Source: an uncultured Collinsella sp.
GTDB lineage: Bacteria; Actinomycetota; Coriobacteriia; Coriobacteriales; Coriobacteriaceae
Reading direction: 5' to 3'
DNA: 18,346 nucleotides
Assembly: GCA_900543275.1 (NCBI GenBank)
Contig: UQQL01000038.1
Location: 1 to 18,346, forward strand
Of this stretch, positions 15,566-18,346 are shown in pieces. Made by a program: the position numbers and the translations under genes. Position 1 is the stretch's first letter; every line of letters begins with the position of its first letter. The notes under the pieces were generated by a model. That model did no database searches, was not told the origin of the DNA, and worked only from the letters and a program-made list of their open reading frames with translations.

Positions 15566-15810
15566 GCTCAACCGCCGAGGCATTCCAGGGCATCCCGCGT
15601 AACCCTATTAACAAAACGCCTAAATACACATCATTACACTCATGAAAAAAGGGCAACACTCTCTTGTCGAAAGCGTCACCCTTAAAGCTCCCGTAGAGCT
15701 TTTGTATCACAGGACAATATCCTACACCATCTCAATGAGATGAAAGGACACATCTAGGCCTGTCGGGTAAAAGCGTGGGCAGGCCACGAATGAACGAGAC
15801 GACAGCAGGA
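15566..15810 (-). ncRNA. Hairpin-rich 3' UTR or small RNA
   Basis: After the stop of the hydrolase gene, four potential stems follow in about 140 bases on the minus strand: GGCCTG/CAGGCC (15757-15785), CATCTC-AAT-GAGATG (15728-15742), AAAGCTC/GAGCTTT (15684-15702) and the terminator at 15645-15685. This could be a long structured 3' UTR or an independent small RNA. The remainder (15566-15644) holds nothing I can identify. Confidence 0.3.
15645..15685 (-). terminator. Rho-independent terminator of the membrane/MBL operon
   Basis: On the minus strand AAGGG … CCCTT encloses a nine-pair inner stem GACGCTTTC/GAGAGTGTT (with G-U pairs) and a five-base loop, and is followed by TTTTTT. It lies ~125 bases downstream of the MBL-fold gene. 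Confidence 0.8.
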
Positions 15811-16710
15811 CTAACGGTCACCGCAATCAAAAGAGCCCAAATAATGCAGCGCACCCTTCACTCGCGGAGCATTAGGGTCTTCACCCAAGAAATTGACGCT
15901 ATAAGAAGGAGCTCCAACATAGACATGAGTCTTACCGGTCTCGCAACAGAATAAAATATCGCCAGCGCTGTTCTGTGTCAAAGTGTTGCAATTCGAGTAA
16001 TAATCAAGCTCGTCTGACGGGGCTTCTCCTACAACAATCAACCGAGGCTCCAACTTATCCAGCCATGTCTTAGGGACGCGACCGGACTTCCGTCCATGAT
16101 GCGGCGCAAAAAGAATGTCCACAGGCGAAAGCGCAATGTCATCTTCGATCGCCTCCATGTAGTCATTCTCCATGTCACCAAGCCAAAGCGCACGGACCCC
16201 TTCATCAAGAGAGTAGACAATCGCAGGACTAATATTATTGGGTTTATCAGAGCTTTCGGCATCCCGCAAAGCATCCCGAAAGGTCTCATTATCCACATCG
16301 GGCCAGAGGACGCTAATCCCAGCAGAACCGCGCTCACCATCAGAAACGTTCATCCATTTGCGCTTACACCCCTTGTATATTTTGTAAGCGCACGACGACT
16401 CCTTCAGATCTTTATACTTTTTGAAACTCTCAGTCTCCGTGGACTTGGAGACATTATTGTCAACGTAATAGAAATTCTTAATAAGCCCGAGCTCATCAAG
16501 ATACTCAATACCCTGAATATGATCTTGGTCCGGATGCGTACTGATAAAACGAACGACGCCCTTTTTCCCTGCAAGGTTTTTGACCTCATCAAGGATTTCC
16601 GACTTACGCTCATCGGTAATATTACAGTCAATCATGCTGAAGTTATCAGTATTGTGATTGATATAAAACATGTCGCCGTTATCAACGGATAGAGACTTAA
16701 TCTCGCTCAT
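15811..16710 (-). CDS. ComEC-like MBL-fold hydrolase
   Basis: I start at the ATG at 16710 (299 residues), which has GAGGAG about ten bases upstream; the in-frame TTG at 16728 lacks a ribosome binding site. The protein is a stand-alone metallo-beta-lactamase fold of the ComEC/Rec2 type: STHPDQDH (H59, D61, D63, H64), NNISPAIVY (158-166), LWLGDME (metal ligand D179) and PHHGRKSG (H204/H205). No membrane helix or signal peptide is seen, so it is cytosolic. Such domains hydrolyse phosphodiesters; ComEC's own domain is thought to degrade DNA. It overlaps the upstream membrane-protein gene by 14 bases, so the two are probably translated together and act as a pair at the membrane. The substrate is unknown. 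Confidence 0.88.
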   Translation of the reverse strand: MSEIKSLSVDNGDMFYINHNTDNFSMIDCNITDERKSEILDEVKNLAGKKGVVRFISTHPDQDHIQGIEYLDELGLIKNFYYVDNNVSKSTETESFKKYKDLKESSCAYKIYKGCKRKWMNVSDGERGSAGISVLWPDVDNETFRDALRDAESSDKPNNISPAIVYSLDEGVRALWLGDMENDYMEAIEDDIALSPVDILFAPHHGRKSGRVPKTWLDKLEPRLIVVGEAPSDELDYYSNCNTLTQNSAGDILFCCETGKTHVYVGAPSYSVNFLGEDPNAPRVKGALHYLGSFDCGDR

Positions 16711-17209
16711 GGTTATCACGCTCCTCAAGATTGAAGTTGATTCGTTTTTCTACATACCGTTCCTGCTTGATCCAGGAGGCAACAAATAAGGCGATAAAAG
16801 AGCACAGCGCCGATGGAAGCCGATGAGATTCCGGCAACAATGATGCAAGCAGAATAATTACGAGCAGGACACCGGCCCCCGCCAGGCTGCGATACATATT
16901 TGAAATCATTAAGAGCTGCTCGACCTTTGGATCGCGTTTCTGAGCATATGCAAAGGCAGAATAGTCCCGCTTTCCGGTCGGTTGTAGTTTGCGGACCAAA
17001 GGTTCAATGCAAAGAGAGCCAATCCGCGACGCAATAAGACCGAGAACATAACTCATCACAAATAGTGCCAGCCAGTTAGAGCAGTCGATACAACTGCCCA
17101 ACGGCATCTGACTGACGGAATATGTTACGAGTGCACCCGGTAAGAGCACATTGAACAGATTGTAAGCAGAGATTTTTCCAAGCAAATCATCTAGATAGTT
17201 ATTGGCCAA
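16697..17209 (-). CDS. Four-helix membrane partner of the MBL-fold hydrolase
   Basis: The 170-residue protein has four predicted membrane helices (about 14-35, 46-66, 109-126 and 131-148), a cytosolic loop of ~40 residues (FAYAQKRDPKVEQLL) and a charged C-terminal tail (KRINFNLEERDNHERD). I recognise no family. The start is TTG at 17209: an in-frame TAA two codons earlier rules out an extension, and GGAGGT lies nine bases upstream. The 14-base overlap with the following hydrolase gene implies a functional pair. The gene is AT-rich relative to the pel operon and lies within the repeat-flanked island, so a mobile or defence role is possible but unproven. Confidence 0.8.
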   Translation of the reverse strand: MANNYLDDLLGKISAYNLFNVLLPGALVTYSVSQMPLGSCIDCSNWLALFVMSYVLGLIASRIGSLCIEPLVRKLQPTGKRDYSAFAYAQKRDPKVEQLLMISNMYRSLAGAGVLLVIILLASLLPESHRLPSALCSFIALFVASWIKQERYVEKRINFNLEERDNHERD

Positions 17210-17252
17210 TAATTACGCACCTCCAAGAATCCAAAAGCCATCCTTCGCATTT

Positions 17253-17281
17253 TTTACAAACTAACCAACCCCGCCACGCAA
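17253..17281 (-). promoter_or_regulatory. Candidate promoter of the membrane/MBL operon
   Basis: On the minus strand TTGCGT (17281-17276) and TGTAAA (17258-17253) stand 17 bases apart, each matching four of six consensus positions, about 45 bases before the TTG start. It is the best candidate in the gap, by motif only. Confidence 0.35.
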
Positions 17282-17784
17282 GTGTCAGGTTCTTGAAGAA
17301 GAGCTATTTGGAAATGATTTGAACAAACGGGGGCGCATACTGCTGTTGACCAATAAGCGCACACGCCCCTAAAGAAATTTAATGGACCATCAATATGGCC
17401 TCGATTTTGACAACTATTCCATCCGACTCCTTCCGAACAATTAGGTTGTAATGGGGAAACGACGCTTCTCGTTGTTTCAATTGTAGCCCTTCGCCAGTTC
17501 CATATCCTGTTTTCTTTTTTGATGATGAGCACAAGATGTTGTGTTTTAACAGGTAAACGCAGCTAAAATAATGCGGAACTTATTCACGCGAAATTACGAG
17601 TCAGCTCATCCCCTTGTAGACAGCGCCCTTGACCTGCATGAAAACATAATTAGACTCAATCGCTTTCGCCCGGTACAAAGTCATCCACATCGAATACCTG
17701 TTCGAAATTAACAAAAGATTTTGCTTGACCAACATGTTGAGACGCCCGCTTATTGCCCGGTCGTAAGCCGCAATAAACTAGGCT
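17282..17784. other. AT-rich intergenic stretch with possible gene scraps
   Basis: No intact gene is visible. At 17656-17784 on the minus strand one frame reads a protein-like tail (QAKSFVNFEQVFDVDDFVPGESD then stop at 17656), shown here only in part: AKSFVNFEQVFDVDDF. An overlapping frame also gives a plausible tail ending QVKGAVYKGMS. Both are cut off at the repeat boundary at 17785. They may be the scrap of a gene interrupted by recombination. Nothing else was identified between 17282 and 17655. Confidence 0.25.
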
Positions 17785-17876
17785 GCAGCCTCGCGGACTT
17801 TTCCTGGAAGGTCTCGGTGCCGAGCCTCGAAGAAGCGGAAGACGGCCTCATGTTGAAGCTGCCGCATCGCGTGTAG
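17785..17876 (+). pseudogene. 3' remnant of an unknown gene (repeat copy 2)
   Basis: The frame reads CSLADFSWKVSV-PSLEEAEDGLMLKLPHRV and stops at TAG (17874-17876). It is the counterpart of 13325-13416. Upstream the frame stays open for about 25 codons but bears no resemblance to copy 1 and has no start, so only the tail of the gene is present. Confidence 0.4.
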
Positions 17877-18006
17877 TCAACCCAGCTCGGGTCAGAGCGC
17901 CGTCGAGGACTAAAACAGGCCCGCTCCCTCCCCCTACCCAACAATCCCCAGAAAGTTCGCTGATGTTGACTGGGGTTCCCGTAAAATAAACTCCAACAAA
18001 ATATGT

Positions 18007-18066
18007 GCGGAGTGCTGGCCTGGAGCTGCCTTCGGACCCTATTGGCTGCTCACCGAGAGGCTCCGC
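18007..18066 (+). promoter_or_regulatory. Structured 5' leader of the secreted-protein gene
   Basis: GCGGAG (18007-18012) pairs with CTCCGC (18061-18066), ending one base before the ATG. Inside, GAGCuGCC and GGCuGCTC pair with one U-U mismatch around a 13-base loop. The likely ribosome binding site GAGAGG sits just before the 3' arm. The element is identical in copy 1, which suggests selection on the RNA or recent gene conversion. No known riboswitch class was recognised. Confidence 0.45.
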
Positions 18067-18067
18067 T

Positions 18068-18346
18068 ATGAAACGACCCCTTTACTACCTGCTCTGCGCG
18101 ATCGCGTGCACGTCCATGATCGGCGCGACGATGCCCATGGCGGCCATCGCAGAAGCCATGCAGCCTCAAGAAACCGCCGAGCAGCAGGCGCAAGCCGGCG
18201 CCACGAGCAGCGACACAGACAAGGACGAAGACGGCACCAACACAAATGCGACAGCAGATAACATAGAGGACAGCACCGCAACATCCACCGGAACCAGCGT
18301 AATCAGCACGAAAGGCGCTGACGGCACCGCCGCCGCAACCGGCCTG
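18068..18346 (+). CDS. Secreted Thr/Ala/Asp-rich surface protein, 3' end beyond window
   Basis: The ATG at 18068 opens a frame of 93 codons that runs off the window without a stop. A Sec signal peptide is evident: MKRP, a hydrophobic core (LYYLLCAIACTSMIGATMPMAA) and an AIAEA cleavage region near residues 26-30. After it comes a low-complexity hydrophilic stretch rich in Thr, Ala, Ser, Asp and Glu (for example SSDTDKDEDGTNTN), typical of the N-terminal stalk of actinobacterial or Firmicute surface proteins or adhesins. GAGAGG lies about eight bases upstream. The folded domains that would define its function are outside the window. Confidence 0.8.
   Translation, partial: MKRPLYYLLCAIACTSMIGATMPMAAIAEAMQPQETAEQQAQAGATSSDTDKDEDGTNTNATADNIEDSTATSTGTSVISTKGADGTAAATGL

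Larger units (their letters stand above)
17785..18117 (+). repeat. Direct repeat flanking accessory island, copy 2
   Basis: Counterpart of 13325-13658, at an offset of 4460 bases before the one-base gap and 4459 after it. It is identical to copy 1 over 17994-18103. Here the secreted-protein gene that starts inside the repeat continues intact to the window end. Confidence 0.9.

Noticed and set aside
17960..18004. Promoter with TTGACT (17966) and TAAAAT (17982) for the secreted gene
   Set aside because: The boxes are only ten bases apart; an alternative TTCCCG/AAATAT pair has correct spacing but a poor -35 and would start transcription inside the hairpin. Not strong enough to list.
1..18346. 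CRISPR array, tRNA, rRNA, integrase or transposase
   Set aside because: I looked for spaced repeats, cloverleaf ends and recombinase motifs and saw none. The island therefore has no visible mobility gene of its own.

Overview
The window looks like a metagenome-type contig from a high-GC, monoderm (Gram-positive) bacterium. I infer a Coriobacteriia/Collinsella-like gut actinobacterium from the GC-rich coding style, strong GGAGG ribosome binding sites and gene content; no rRNA or marker gene is present to prove it. The first 40 bases are not biological: positions 8-40 match the Illumina Nextera (Tn5) read-1 adapter, so true sequence starts at about base 41.

Region 1 (41-11104, minus strand) is one tightly packed operon with genes overlapping by 4-14 bases or separated by 3. 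In transcription order it encodes PelD-like (pseudo-SDR, four membrane helices, GAF, degenerate GGDEF with a c-di-GMP I-site), PelE-like (membrane plus helical repeats), PelA-like deacetylase (DUF2194/CE4-like), PelF (GT4 glycosyltransferase), PelG (MATE-like exporter), a CotH-kinase lipoprotein, a VTC-type polyphosphate polymerase and a DUF4956 membrane protein cut off by the adapter. The D-E-A(deacetylase)-F-G order is that of the Gram-positive Pel exopolysaccharide locus described for Bacillus cereus. The CotH-VTC-DUF4956 tail suggests an added phosphate or polyphosphate function.

Region 2 (11105-11727) is intergenic. It holds a possible pel promoter with an overlapping palindrome, two tandem diverged copies of a ~125-bp element with inverted CCGGAAGT ends, and a terminator for the next gene.

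Region 3 (11728-17784) is visibly more AT-rich and looks like an accessory, defence-type island, all intact genes on the minus strand: an unrecognised membrane protein, an Abi_2/AbiF-family HEPN protein with a structured RNA leader that can sequester its ribosome binding site, a DUF2188 small protein, a frameshifted plus-strand pseudogene, and a two-gene unit of a four-helix membrane protein plus a ComEC-like metallo-beta-lactamase-fold hydrolase followed by a run of hairpins and a terminator.

Region 4: most of the island (13659-17784) lies between two direct repeats (13325-13658 and 17785-18117). Each repeat carries the 3' end of an unknown gene, a structured leader that is identical over 110 bases, and the start of a secreted protein. 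In the first copy that secreted protein stops after 18 codons. In the second it continues off the window end (18068-18346).
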